Part shown: positions 42,123 to 53,514 of the stretch, in pieces
How positions within the stretch are numbered: position 1 is the first letter of the stretch
Layout of the letters: each line of letters begins with the position of its first letter
Assembly: GCA_025526935.1 (NCBI GenBank)
Contig: JAHLKD010000068.1
Span: 245,088 to 309,087, forward strand
Reading direction: 5' to 3'
DNA from: Cladochytrium replicatum
Taxonomy: Eukaryota; Chytridiomycota; Chytridiomycetes; Cladochytriales; Cladochytriaceae
DNA: 64,000 nt
The notes under the pieces: model-generated
What the model was told of the DNA's origin: nothing
The model's input: the letters and a program-made list of their open reading frames with translations, nothing else
Database searches by the model: none
Made by a program: the position numbers and the translations under genes

Positions 42123-43756
42123 TCAATTGTGTTCCATGACCACTTGCTGGTTTCTCCTTCGAAAAATTGTTGCGTTTTGCATCTTAAGTGGCAGCGTCCG
42201 CTCGAATGAGCTGTCGGACTCTGAGTGATCCCACTCGGATTCGAATTTTCCATCCGTTCTCAATGTTTGAGACATTTGGTGAACCATGCTGCTTCCGATG
42301 GTCAAGATATTGCCTCCGTTGTCCCACTCAGGTGACATCAATGGTGTTTTCAAAGTTGTTGGAAGTGGTCTCCAGCATCGTCGGAGGAGACCTGCCCCTA
42401 TTGATGGACGATGATACCCTGAAGCCCTCACTCCAGTAATCCAAGAATGCCCAGGAACATCCGAGATTCGTATTCGCTTCAGTGGATCAGCCTGTAGCAT
42501 CTCTGAGATTAAACTTTTGGCTTGTTCCGTGATTGTATCCCATTCCTTGGCAGGGAACCCAAATATCCCTTTCAAAACTTCTTTTAAATTGACACAGATA
42601 AGAGCTCTGATGATGTGATTCTGACTCTGCCTCACCTGCAGACGAGCTGACTGAGAAAGGTGTGTATCCGGCAAGTAGTGTGTACATGACGCAGCCGAGA
42701 GCCCAAACATCTACGCTCTTGGTTTGGTCAGCAGTCAAACACATTGCTTTGAGAAAAGCCATGCCTTGTCATATCGCGATTCTGAAATGACCTCTGGCGC
42801 TAATAATTGTTCAGGGACGAACTGAATATGTCTTCGATTGTCAAACCTGCGTAACCAACAGTTCCCTGTCAAAAATAATTGATATTTAATGAACAAGGTA
42901 GACTTTGAGTGCTCCTTACAAGTGGAGTTGCGGTCATGTCGTCAAAAATCAGCTTTGCAAAACTGACGAACAGGAACGTCGTTCAGCACACCGTGATAAG
43001 GGAAGGTGCGCATATCATTGGTGCATACCCAAAGTCACATATTTTTACCAATCCAATCTCTTTCCGCAGCTCAATGTCGGAATAGATACTCGCTGGAAGT
43101 GTTCGCAGTCGTTCATCCCAGACTCCCGGGGAAAACAATATATTTTCAAGTTTTATGTCTCTACTAAAGTGTTAAAGCTGAAAATTATCGAGGATGCAGT
43201 AGACTGACCTGTGAGTGATTCCCTTTTCGTGCAAGTACTCTAGCCCGTTTGCCACCTGAGAAACAACAAAGCGAGCCTTTCGTTCTGAAAGCCGAGAATC
43301 TCTGCGGACTTTTCCCCACATTTCACTTGGAACAAACTCCATTTCGATGAAATAATCGCCATTTGGACCTTGAATAGATCCAAGCATGCGAACAATGTTT
43401 GGGTGTGATAAGCAGCCAAGGATTGCCGTTTCTCCCACGATCTATATTGATTTCTGAATCGAAGTTCAGTGTAAGCTGACCAAAAACAAAATACCCTTTC
43501 TGAAAGTGCAATTTTCTTGATTGCCGAAACATTTCCGCTCTCCTCATCACAAACTTTAAGTATCGTACAACTGGCACTCCTGCAACGAGGGATGGCAGTC
43601 CACACATATAGCTCTGTAAAAAACATACTCGGAGATCGTCTGAATAACCTTTAGCCTCCGTGACGTGAAAACGCAATACATAACGGGTGATCTCCGAAGA
43701 TGTGTTAATGAAGTGATGAAGCTTTCCTGCAATGGGGGACAGCTTTGCCACACCAT
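42123..43756 (-). CDS. CAMK-family protein kinase, Rck2/Srk1-like
   Basis: The spliced product is a complete Ser/Thr kinase: Lys in SAIKKIAL, helix-C Glu in GETAILGCLSHPNIV, catalytic loop GITHSRDIKLENILF, an insertion of about 20 residues, VKICDFGFAKLIF, then TPLGTVGYAAPEV, YDKSVDVWALGCVMYTLLAG and WDTITEQAKSLISEMLQADP. The insertion between catalytic loop and DFG plus the TPxGTVGYxAPE activation segment is characteristic of the fungal Rck2/Srk1 group, which works downstream of stress MAP kinases. Two odd points: the glycine-rich loop reads TISESASCTILKV with no glycine, and one intron (42718-42764) needs a GC donor. The remaining introns are GT-AG and 45-75 nt. About 170 residues follow the kinase domain. 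The start ATG overlaps that of the divergent UCHL5 gene. Confidence 0.85.
42718..42764 (-). other. GC-AG intron in the kinase gene
   Basis: Without removal of these 47 nt the frame breaks between RYDK and SVDVW. The donor reads AAG|GCATGG, the acceptor ACCAAG|AGC, and a GCTGACC branch-like motif lies 13 nt before the end. The join restores RYDKSVDVWALG, the expected kinase sequence. No GT donor gives the same result. Confidence 0.75.
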
Positions 43757-43758
43757 GG
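43753..43758. promoter_or_regulatory. Overlapping divergent start codons (CCATGG)
   Basis: The palindrome CCATGG supplies the ATG of UCHL5 on the plus strand (43755-43757) and the ATG of the kinase on the minus strand (43756-43754). Any promoter must therefore lie inside the partner gene or be read as a bidirectional element. Confidence 0.7.
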
Positions 43759-44863
43759 CAGCAAACTGGTCAACCGTTGAGGTATTGTGAGTTTGGATGT
43801 TTTACCGGAACATTCAAACTTAATCATATCGCAGAGCGATCCTGGGGTCTTTACAGAACTGATCGAGAGCTTTGGGGTTAAGGGGGTTCAGGTTGAAGAG
43901 CTCTTCGATTTATCCCAGCTCGAGGATTTGAAGTGAGTTACGGCTCTGCAATAAAGAAGCACTGATCAATGCTTTCGTAGACCAGTTTACGGCTTAATCT
44001 TTCTTTTCAAGTATGTCCCTTCCCCGGACAGCGGACCGATCGACTTGGATGCACACGTTTGGTTTGCAAAGCAGGTCATCGTGAACAGCTGTTCAACGCA
44101 AGCGATTCTGTCAATTCTACTCAATAGAAATGAGATCGCCTCAGGAGAGATGTTGGAAAGCTTCAAAACGTTTACTTCCGACTTTACACCGGAGCTCAAA
44201 GGGCTGGCAATTTCGAACTCTGATGACATTCGGCTTCACCACAATAGCTTTGCCCGGGCGGGTAAGATCACAAATAAATCTTTCAAAAAATTGAGAAGCT
44301 GAGACTAGCTGTCACACTTAGATCCTTTTCTCTCCGAAGGGTTCTCAAATCAAGATGATTCAGAAGACCTCTTCCACTTCATATCTTATCTTCCTGTCAA
44401 TGGTGTATTGTGGGAGATGGATGGCTTAAGGGAAGGACCAATTAATCATGGAACGTGTACCGAAGAGAACTGGTTTGAGATTGGTATGTAAACCGATTTC
44501 TCCATCCTATGTTGTCCTAACTGTAAACTGCAGTTCGACCCATCATCGAGAAGCGGATTGCTGCTTACTCCTCAAATGGTTCGTCAATATTGTGCTTGAT
44601 TTATTGATGGCTAATCAAGGACAACAGAGATTCGTTTCAACCTTTTGGCATTGATTCGATCGCGGGCTGACGTTCTGAGTGAGCAGCTGGCTTCAGATTC
44701 GATCACCGAATTTGAGCGTGAGCACATCTCTATGCTTCTTTCCGCGGCTCGAGAGAAACGAGAATTGTGGAAGAAAGAAAACATGAGGAGGAAGCACAAT
44801 TTTGTTGGTTTCACTTATAGTCTATTGCGAGAGATGGCGAAAGCTGGGCTTCTGACTTTTTAG
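43755..44863 (+). CDS. Ubiquitin C-terminal hydrolase, UCHL5/UCH37 type
   Basis: A cysteine deubiquitinase of the UCH family. The spliced protein aligns along the UCH37 layout: [20 protein letters not shown] (ubiquitin-binding start), [12 protein letters not shown], the catalytic cysteine in [35 protein letters not shown] before the crossover loop, the catalytic His in [13 protein letters not shown] and Asp in EMDGLREGP, then [13 protein letters not shown] and the helical C-terminal ULD part ending [20 protein letters not shown]. The RKHN motif is the typical binding tail that docks UCH37 to the proteasome (Rpn13) or INO80. At least five short introns; joins near 43782/43833, 43939/43987, 44263/44323, 44471/44535 and 44581/44630. 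All catalytic residues are present. ATG at 43755 matches the expected few residues before the domain. Confidence 0.93.
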
Positions 44864-44963
44864 CCTTACTTGTTGAAAATTTTCGGTTAAATGCCTGCTT
44901 GACCTGGTTCATGGTTGAACAAATGTTCATTAAATGTCACATACATACCCAATAATGATCCGA

Positions 44964-47521
44964 AGTCAAGCATCGGAACAGATAAAAACATCTGACAATT
45001 CAGATTCATCACTGGTTTGCGCACACAATATACAGCAGCATTGTTTGAAGTGAGCATCACCCGAGTTTTGACTTCGCAATACTGGGTTGCATTTTGGTCA
45101 TTACAGTACCAAGCAAGAAAAGTCACATACATACTAGGTTGTTCGTTGTTGAATTTGATAGATGCGGTTTCATCTTCAATCTCCCGATCGGGTGTCAATA
45201 TCACTTGATGCAGTGAGGTGGTAGATAAGTGTGCTGAGGCTATGATGTGCGATATATCAACCCCATTTGCAGACAACGCTTGCACCTCTGGAGCGAAGGA
45301 AACAGCTGGCGCGTACTGGCGACTCACATCCTCGCAAACAACATCTGAATGAGGTTGAACGTGACAATCTTGCATTACTTTCGATGGTGCTACGACAGTC
45401 TCGGAGCCAAATTTGCGCCCCCTCACTACAGAAGATGCTTAAAACAAGAAGCCGAATAGAAAATAAACGACTCACATAAGCTGTCGTTGTCACTCCTTTC
45501 ACCGTTCGAGTTGACGGAATCATCTGAGAGCTGTATCGTAAATGAAAGAAATGAGATATAAAACGCAAAAAACCCATTTTCAAACCGCCGATACATCCAC
45601 TGCCTCGTCTCCAACAATATCGAGCACTTCCGAAGTTTTCCCTTCAATCGATCATAATTGTCAAGTTTGAGACATCAGGGATTCAAAAACAAACCGTTTG
45701 CCTGGTCATGACATTCACTAGAAGCTTCATGATCTTCTCTGCAGTCATTTTCACTTCCGGGCGACTTGCGGACATCGCGAGTATCCAGATCTAGATCATC
45801 ACTGCAGAGATTGTCGCATTGTCGATCCCAATCCATTTTAGCATGTTGCGCCAATGGTCGTCCCAGTTCAAGCGTAATGAAATCATCAATGTCGGCAAAA
45901 TGCGAGCCACAATTTGCGAAGTCTCGGTGTTCCTTGGACTTAATATGCTTTTATTCGGAACATCAGTTGGTTTGTTGCCTTTTGACTGCCCCCACCCACC
46001 CATACCTTGATAAATTCATCGTATCTAACACCACAGTTCTCACAGTACCCCGCACGTTTGTAGAACGCTTTCCCCACAGGTTTTGCCTCTTTCTCGTCAA
46101 ATCTCGCTCGTTTTCTGGATCCACAATCCTTTGTTGAAACTTTGTCTTTACCACCAGCATTATTTCCTCTCCCTGAAATATGTTGCATGTTCGTCACTCG
46201 CTGCTCTAATCTCCCGATTTTGGTATTAACCGCTTCGTTGGTCGGTCTCTTCAAGCTGAGTGCGTTCGAGCCTGAAACTATTCCAGACGCAATTGAAAGC
46301 GCCACTTGTTTCACGATGGTGGGAGGTGGCATGATTATGCGATCGTCGGCATATGTATTTCGCTTTCGAAAATGCTTGACATTCTTGTGATCATTTTCAG
46401 CGGCCACGTCGTCCGGATTATCGGATTGGTGAACAGCAAAAGCACAACGGCCATTTCTGTTGTTGAACTGAAGCTTTGGCCAAGGACAATGTTCCTTATC
46501 ACTACTTTCGCCGTACTCTTTGACAATAACTGGCTTGTACTTCCGTCTCCAGTCTTCCACAAGAAGGAACTTCCCCGCGAAGAGGTGTATTTCCGGAGGT
46601 TGTCCAGTGATCGCTTCATGAAGGCTGTACAAGCGAGGGTGTCGTTCGCGGGACACTTGGGTAGCAATTTTCGTGGCGAGACTCTGAAACCCTGTCCATC
46701 AAATGTAAACGCAATAAATGCAATGTTCAGGAACTATGCCCTATTATTGCGTAATCGTACTCTCTGCGTCCCAGATCTTTATTCCAAGTTTTTGGGCGGA
46801 CGCTACTTTCCGTTGCTGATCACGAAATGCCTGAGACTAAGGAGAAATATTAGCTAAAATCATCAAATAACCTTTCTTGTCTATACATGTCCCTCTTTGC
46901 CCTGAATGCTCCGATTGCAGATAATCAAGTGAGTGACGCCCTTGGCTAGAAATGCCGCAACTTTCTGTAGGCTTATTGTGAGCATTGAATCATCGTCTAA
47001 CTTAAAGGGCACGCACAGAACCAAGCTCGAAAGCTAAATCTCTATACCGCCGTTTCTCATTCTCTTCAAGAATGTCAAAGAAAAATGTAAAAGTTTTGAA
47101 CTTTTCAAGATATTGATTCAACGTAGGCTTTTGTTGAGCATCACTGCTCTTCGCCAACGCTCCCTTCAGCTGCTTTTCGGCACTTGCATGCCGTGCAGGA
47201 TTATCACCACGAGTTTTGATAGAATGTGAAAGCGATTGTTCCACGCTGAGGTCATCGATGCGAGAGCGGCCTTGAAAGTGTGTCAAATTAGTCACTTGCG
47301 TTGTCACTGAAGATGAACATACTTTCACAGTTGTTGGAGATTTCGTGAAACGGTTGAACGTATGATGTTCCAGATGACTTCGTGGTTGACAGCCCACTCG
47401 CAGCAAGTTGCAGTTTTTTTGCGCTGGAATGAGTCGGAAAATTGGGTGTTCGAGAGGCATCATTGACCGGTTTGTCCGGGACTTTTGGATTGCAGTTGTT
47501 ACCACCCCAATCTGTCTCCAT
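44964..47521 (-). CDS. DBF4: DBF4-like regulatory subunit of the Cdc7 kinase
   Basis: DBF4 activates Cdc7 to fire replication origins. The gene begins METDWGGNN at 47521 and is interrupted by seven or eight short introns. A BRCT-like motif N region (YLEKFKTFTFFFDI, then FLAKGVTHLIICNRSI) is followed by motif M (WRRKYKPVIVKEYG) and by the C-terminal DBF4 zinc finger, split by an intron: YCENCGVRYDEFIK joined to HIKSKEHRDFA, giving C-x2-C-x9-H-x5-H. All three conserved regions are in the right order. A serine- and acid-rich tail of about 250 residues follows; with a last intron at about 45107-45156 it ends ELSDVFICSDA at a TGA at 44964, whereas read-through of that intron would end at 44887. 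It is convergent with UCHL5, with about 100 bp between the stops. Confidence 0.88.
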
Positions 47522-47631
47522 GGCGTGGAGGCTTAGTTTCCTTTTCGGGAAATAGCGAGTTGGAAATGACTAAAAAATAGAGAAAAAAACATCTTTTATT
47601 CCACATCCACACTAAAATAGCGTACAAGAGT

Positions 47632-49933
47632 TCAGCGACGATAATAGTGCCGCTAGAATTTTTTTTGAGAAAATTGCAAGAATTTGAATGTTACGAACTC
47701 ACCTTGAAATGGAAGTGCAATTGGAGAACACCCCGATCATATGCATTTCGAAATCCTTTCTTGTGTGACAGCTCCCACTCTCGCTTGACAATACGGAAAG
47801 CTATATCTTCATATGGAGGTCCCGCTTTGAACAAGATGATTTCGGTGTCCTCTGATCCAGCATCCTTCATTCGGTGGTAGGTTGGGGCAACAGTCTTGTC
47901 GATTAAATCAGGGTAGAAAACGTTCTATAAAGCACCAAAATGTCAGAGGAACTTTCTTTGGGGTGTGAACATAGGCTTACGAATTTGTAGCCTTGGACAA
48001 CTTTCGGAGGAGGATTATCGGAATCGTAATGAGTTTGGTTATACTTATTCCACTCGTAACCTGTTTGCACCCGATTGAGATAGCGAGGCTTCCGGGGGCG
48101 GTATTTATCAGTATGCATGCCCTGATTAGACTGAATATTGTTTCAAAAAAAGAATTGAAGGCACCAAACACTTACTTTTGTCGTCGGAATAACAATCTCC
48201 TTCCCCTGCGCAGGAACTGACTCAATAACGAGGTCACCGAAAACTTCTTCATCCTCCTCCATCGGTTTCGCGGCCTCTCTTGCGTACAATTCATCATCAG
48301 CAGCGGAGTATAAGCCCTCATCATGGAGGACAACGGTAGGTTGCAGCCGGGCTCCGTATTTTTCGACAACTCGCTTTCGCATTTCACTCTATACAGAAGT
48401 GTTAGATGAGATCGCGCGTTTACAGGAAGATTCATACCAATGATGAAAAGTCAAGGTCTTCTCCAATAACCACCAACACACCATCATCTTTTGGGAGGCT
48501 CATGAAAGGAACCGGGCTCATGCGTGAATTGTACCCAACTTTCAGTTCAACACTTGCTTCTTCTTCGACTGGCAATTGTTCCTTCGGTATATTCTCGCGT
48601 TTGCTAGATCGTGATATGTCCTTGTTCACAGCGTCATGAACTTTCAAGTGCTTCAACTGCTCATAGCGTTTTCGAAGCATCTTCTCATGCAAATCGCGAA
48701 GTTTTGCTTTCGCCTTCCACACAATGATCGCCTTCAGCTGGGACTCCCAGAAGTCCACGTCGACTGGCCCAGGTCCTCTAAGCCGCTCTTTCGCTTGTTG
48801 AAACATAATCTCAAGCTGCTCGTACGTCTTCTTTGAAAGCAGCTTGTCAACCTCAGCAGAAACGGATTCGTGCACTCCATGGTGATTCGAACCAGATCGT
48901 ATTTTCGAAAGCTCGTTCTCGCATGTAACCAGCATCGCCTCCCAAAATTGCCGATTTATCTCATCTTTTTCCAGAGATAGGTACATCTTGATATCGCGGT
49001 GCAACTCTTCTATTTCGGAACTCGACAGGTTGCGAAATATTGTGTAGGGCTCCTCAAAATCGAAATCCATACCAAGGGCATCGAATTCTTCTGCAACAGA
49101 AGAATCTGTCCACAAGCTAACGCTCATCGCTAAAATATCGATTGGCTTCGCTCTCCCCTCTTTAATCCGTATTTGAGCTCGTTTCTTCGCTTGCTGGAGG
49201 TGGAAGTCGCTCTCCCGCTCCTCCCAATCCCCGAGAGCAGCTGAATCCATTTCTCTCTGAAGACGGATCTAAAAAACAAAATTGAAGGATTGTACGTAAC
49301 GGGATCGCATGATCCGTACCTGCTCTTCCTCTCGAAGCTGCATCTCGATTTCTCTTTCCGCACGCCGCTTTTTGAGCTTTTCAACCTCAGTCTGTTCAAC
49401 CAAATGTTAAGAAAATTTCCGTTATTTTATTGTTCTTACTCACCTCCACTTCCTCCCGACGCCGTGCATCTCTTACTGAACGCTCTGACGCGGTAATGCC
49501 CCTTTTCACCTCGATCTCTCGTTTCTTCACCCAGACAAATTTCTGGTTCAGATTCTGATCTCCCCAAGGATTATCTGCATTGCTGTAGCCCATGTTGGCA
49601 GCAAAGTGCATTGCCATCTGAGCTTCTTCCTGCTCTTTCAGCTCTTTCTTCATCATCTGCATAAAGCGAAATTTCAACTTCTAATATAAAGTAATGTTCC
49701 AAAAGAGAGTCAAACCTGCTTCTCCAGTTTTCTCTGCTGTTTCCTCGCTTTCCGTTCTTCTTCAGACTCTTTCTTGTGGTGACTCTTCCTGTATGTTTGG
49801 CTACTTGAGATGAATTTAAAAATAATGCGCAACATACACACCTGGTCTTTTTCCTCCCCGAATCATCATCGCTGGGTGCTTCAGAGGAGGACGACGATGT
49901 TTCAGACCTGGAGCGTTTCTTGTGCTTCCCCAT
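47632..49933 (-). CDS. Cactin
   Basis: Cactin is a nuclear splicing cofactor. The spliced product shows the whole family pattern: an RS/Ser-rich start (MGKHKKRSRSETSSSSS), the middle domain block FAANMGYSNADNPWGDQNLN followed by KFVWVKKREIEVKRGI, a Glu/Arg-rich helical region, the CactinC_cactus-type centre (EEPYTIFRNLSSSEIEELHR; KTYEQLEIMFQQAKERL), and the very conserved C-terminus: GMHTDKYRPRKPRYLNRVQT, GYEWNKYNQTHYDSDNPPPK, NVFYPDLIDKTVAPTYH, and GFRNAYDRGVLQLHFHFKRH ending YYRR. The last exon encodes only RHYYRR after a 50-nt intron. About seven introns in all. ATG at 49933 is preferred because upstream in-frame residues overlap the RAD5-like coding region on the other strand. Found in most eukaryotes but absent from budding yeast, which helps place the organism. 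Confidence 0.95.
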
Positions 49934-49953
49934 TGCCGAGGCGCAGCAATAAG
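49934..49953. promoter_or_regulatory. 20-bp divergent spacer, cactin / RAD5-like
   Basis: Only 20 bp lie between the cactin ATG (minus, 49933) and the RAD5-like ATG (plus, 49954). Promoter elements for both genes must overlap the coding regions. Confidence 0.65.
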
Positions 49954-52900
49954 ATGAGTTCCAAACGAATGGCTGCATCTCCCATTGCGAAGGGTCCAAA
50001 GAAACCGAGATCAGCAGGAGAGCCGTGTAAAAAGGTTTTTGTGGGTGAATTCATTGCGACCGCACTCTGCACTGTGAAAGGTTCTCTGGGAGCGTGGCCA
50101 CTGCCTGGTACCTACACATGCAAACTTAGTCGGGAGTCCGCAAAGAGTACTTCGAAGTCTAAGGCTGGAAACACTCAAAATACAATTGTTCGAGTCTGTA
50201 AGGATGTTAATACTAATGAGCGACAATATCATCCAGTCGAGTTCGCCAAACTGGAGTCAGAGCTAGCCCAGCACATCAGCTGTCTGATGGACCAGCAAGT
50301 TTGCTACTTCGAGCCTACTCTCATTCCCCTGAGCGATCACAGCAACTTCAAAGTTTTTGATGAGTTGATTGTATCATTCAAAGTCTTTCTCATCGATAGA
50401 GCTTTCGAGAGAGACGAAGAAGTTGGATCAACCGTCGAAGATGATGCGAATCATATGAATTCGATGAGAATCAGAAGAACAGCAATTTGCAGCTTATTCG
50501 AAAGAGTGGGGCTGCACCCGGTTTTTGTTGATGATCCCATGCCGCTCGATCACCCAATGGCTTTCGAGGCAGCAAATGAGGAGCAGGAAGTGACTGAAGA
50601 CGATCTTCAAGAAATCTATCGGAAATCTCAGATGATGCATCAAACATTACCCAGTTTTGAGCCTGTGAACATGAACATCGATTTGCGAAACTACCAAAAA
50701 CAGGTAGATCGCTGCATGGATCAGACTTACTGGCTCTCATCGCCGAGGTTTCTTCGAGGCCCTCGCATTTATGATCGCAAAGGAACGCGGTTCATCGGAA
50801 ACTACATCGCAAAGCCTTTCTTCGTTATGGCAAGAGCTAATAACACCAGATGGTGCAGTTATATACTTTTCGCCTTATTCTGGCGACCTGAGCCTCGAAA
50901 AGCCAATTGAAGAGCATTGTGCGGGTGGAATTTTGGCGGATGAAATGGTAGTATTTGACATCCGCATTGAACTTGCCTGATGTGCGTGTGTTCATTCAAA
51001 AGGGCTTGGGTAAAACGATTGTCTGTATTAGCCTTATTCACACAAATCGCCGGCCTGGAAGTGACGAGAAGTATTTTTCGGTGCCCAGGTTACAGAAAAG
51101 AACACCAAGTAAACGTACTTCGAATATTTTCGACATCTTTTCGCAGGAGGCAGCGACTGACACAATCCGAATTCCGAAGATTAATTCCACACTCATTGTT
51201 GTCCCAATGGCTGTAATTGGTCAGTGGGAGAGCGAAATCTCAAAATGTTTGGGGAGGCAAGATGGTCTTGTAGAGATGTATTACGGTACGTTGTGTGACA
51301 TCTTTTAGTGCGGAACATAACCCCTCCTTTTCTTGTAGGCACAGAAAGAAAGGAAAAATCAGCTCATAGATGGTTGGCAAATTCTCCGGTGATTGTTATA
51401 ACCACCTACGGTACTTTAACCTCCGAATATGGGGACGGCGATTTCAACTTTGGCGAATCCGGTATGTTTCCTGATAGCCCGATTCCATCAATAATTGTTT
51501 CACGTCAGAGAGCCCTTTGTTTAATGTGAGTTGGTGGAGAGTGATATTAGATGAATGTCACTACATCAAAGGTACCAATGATTGTAGGGATAAGTGAAAA
51601 AAAATTAACTCGAACTCCAGAAAGACAAACGAAGGCTGCAAAAGCCTCGAAGCGCCTTCTCTCTCAAAATCGCTGGGGTGTTTCGGGGACTCCTGTTGGT
51701 GAGGAGATCATGATTTCAGTGTCTTTTTGTTAACCAATAGTGCTACAGTTAATCGACTGGACGACCTGTACTCGCTTATAAGCTTCCTGCGTATTCGGCC
51801 GTGGCGCCAATACAGCTACTTTAAGAACTTTGTTTCGGTCCCGTTCTCAGACGTTTCTCAACGCAAGAAAGCTTTGAAGGTTATACAGACCATAATGGAG
51901 CCAATTCTCTTGAGAAGAACAAAGAACATGCGAGATGAAAATGGTAATCCAATAGTACAGCTTCCTGATAAAAAGGTTTGAATTTTCCGACTGCATAAAA
52001 CGAGAGTATGTTAACAATGTCAATTTAGGTGGAGATTGTATACCTTGAGTTTTCCAAAGCAGAGCGTGAAATCTATGGAGCCCTACATATTCATTCAAAG
52101 CGGAAGATAACGCAGTTGAAAGCTGCTGGTCAAATACAATACACGCATGGTATAAAGTAGTGTTCATTTGTAGACTTCTGTTCTCATCGGTCATAGTGTT
52201 CCAGCTTCTTGCTCGACTTCGTCAAGCGTGTGATCATCCCAATTTGATCAAAGGAGACACATTAGAGGAGGCGTCTTCTAACGATGAACAAACTCTAACA
52301 AGCTTTAGCGATCTAATCCAAAAGTATTACCCTAATACGAGCGGCGCAACGCGAGACTTCGCAGATAGCGTAAAAGGAGACGTTGCGAGTGGTGGAAATA
52401 ACGAGTGCCCGATTTGCTTCGAATCAACCTCAGCTAAAGTGATTCTTCCCTGCATGCATATCGTTTGTCATGCATGTGTAATGGATATGCTCGAGCGAGC
52501 AGGTTCTGGACAGATTGAATGGTAGGCTGTGACGGTTTTGCGTGGTGAACCTAAATGGAGCAATTAAGCCCAGTCTGTCGGAGCGTATGTTTGGAAAGTG
52601 AGCTTTTGAAAGTTCTGCGGTCTTTTGAGAGTAGTTCAAACTGCGATGATCAGAAAATGTTGCTGAAGTTAAGTTCAATTAAGTTTTCTCTAAGGTAAGG
52701 AGATACAAGTTGATCCTGGAGCAATGCTTATTTTCCCACAGCACCAAACTGAAAGCGTTGGTAAGAATTCTTTCCGACGTTCGAAGGGAAGATGGTTCGA
52801 TCAAAACAGTGGTTTTTACCCAATGGACATCAATGATGGCTAACATCGAAGCAACTCTGCAAGATCATGGGTTCGGCTTCCTGAGATTGGATGGCAGCAT

Positions 52901-53339
52901 GGCTCAGAAACGAAGGGATACAGTTTTAGAGCAATTTCGGACAGATTCATCGAGAACAGTGCTTATTGCTAGCCTCCGCGCTGCGGGGGTTGGTATTAAT
53001 ATGACCATGGCCGCTCGCGCTGTTTTATTTGACCCATGGTATATAATCCAACAAGTCAGGGGTATGCTGAGGCTGATATTCGACTACAGGTGGAATGAAT
53101 CAGTGGAAAACCAAGCAATTGACAGAATCCACCGCCTTGGACAAACGCGACCTGTGCAGGTTTACCGATTCATCATAAAAGGTATGCTGCTCGCTTCCAA
53201 CCTATCCATGTTATAATTTCGATCTTGCGAAGATTCCGTCGAAGAGAAGATGTTGTCAATCCAGCAACATAAAACGCACCTGGCTGGTGCGGTGACAGAA
53301 ATGGACATCTCCAGAATGTTAATGCTTCTTGAAGGATGA
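49954..53339 (+). CDS. RAD5: RAD5/HLTF-type helicase and ubiquitin ligase
   Basis: A SWI2/SNF2 ATPase with an embedded RING finger, acting in error-free bypass of replication-blocking damage by PCNA polyubiquitination and fork reversal. Domains in order: HIRAN-like region at residues 27-152 (KVFVGEF ... FLIDRAFE), helicase motif I GGILADEM|GLGKT with an intron inside it, motif II VILDECHYIKG (DECH where Rad5 usually has DEGH), motif III WGVSGTPV, FVSVPFSD and PILLRRTKNMRD, then the RING finger CPICFESTSAKVILPCMHIV, CHAC and, after an intron, CPVCR, and finally the C-terminal helicase lobe with VVFTQWTSMM, RLDGSMAQKRRDTVLEQF, IASLRAAGVGIN and DRIHRLGQTRPVQVYRFI. This RING-between-lobes order is the Rad5/HLTF/Rad16 signature; HIRAN separates Rad5/HLTF from Rad16. 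About ten introns of 45-60 nt. The C-terminus IKDSVEEKML ends normally. Confidence 0.93.
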
Positions 53340-53514
53340 TGGATTAAATATCGAGTTGGTAAGACAAAATCCGTCCGTAAAAGGCGAATATATTCAGCGG
53401 CGGTAAAAAACAAGAACAATAAGATCTTTGTATCAGTTGGTCAATTATAATCTTGACATTAACCGGCAGTCACAATCAAAAAGGAAACAAATACGAGGGA
53501 ATAGAAGAGACCCA

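Noticed and set aside
42123-42260. Extension of the kinase gene into the 41.8-42.1 kb block
   Set aside because: The kinase frame ends naturally at TGA 42125-42123 and no good splice donor leads into the downstream block, which has its own ATG.
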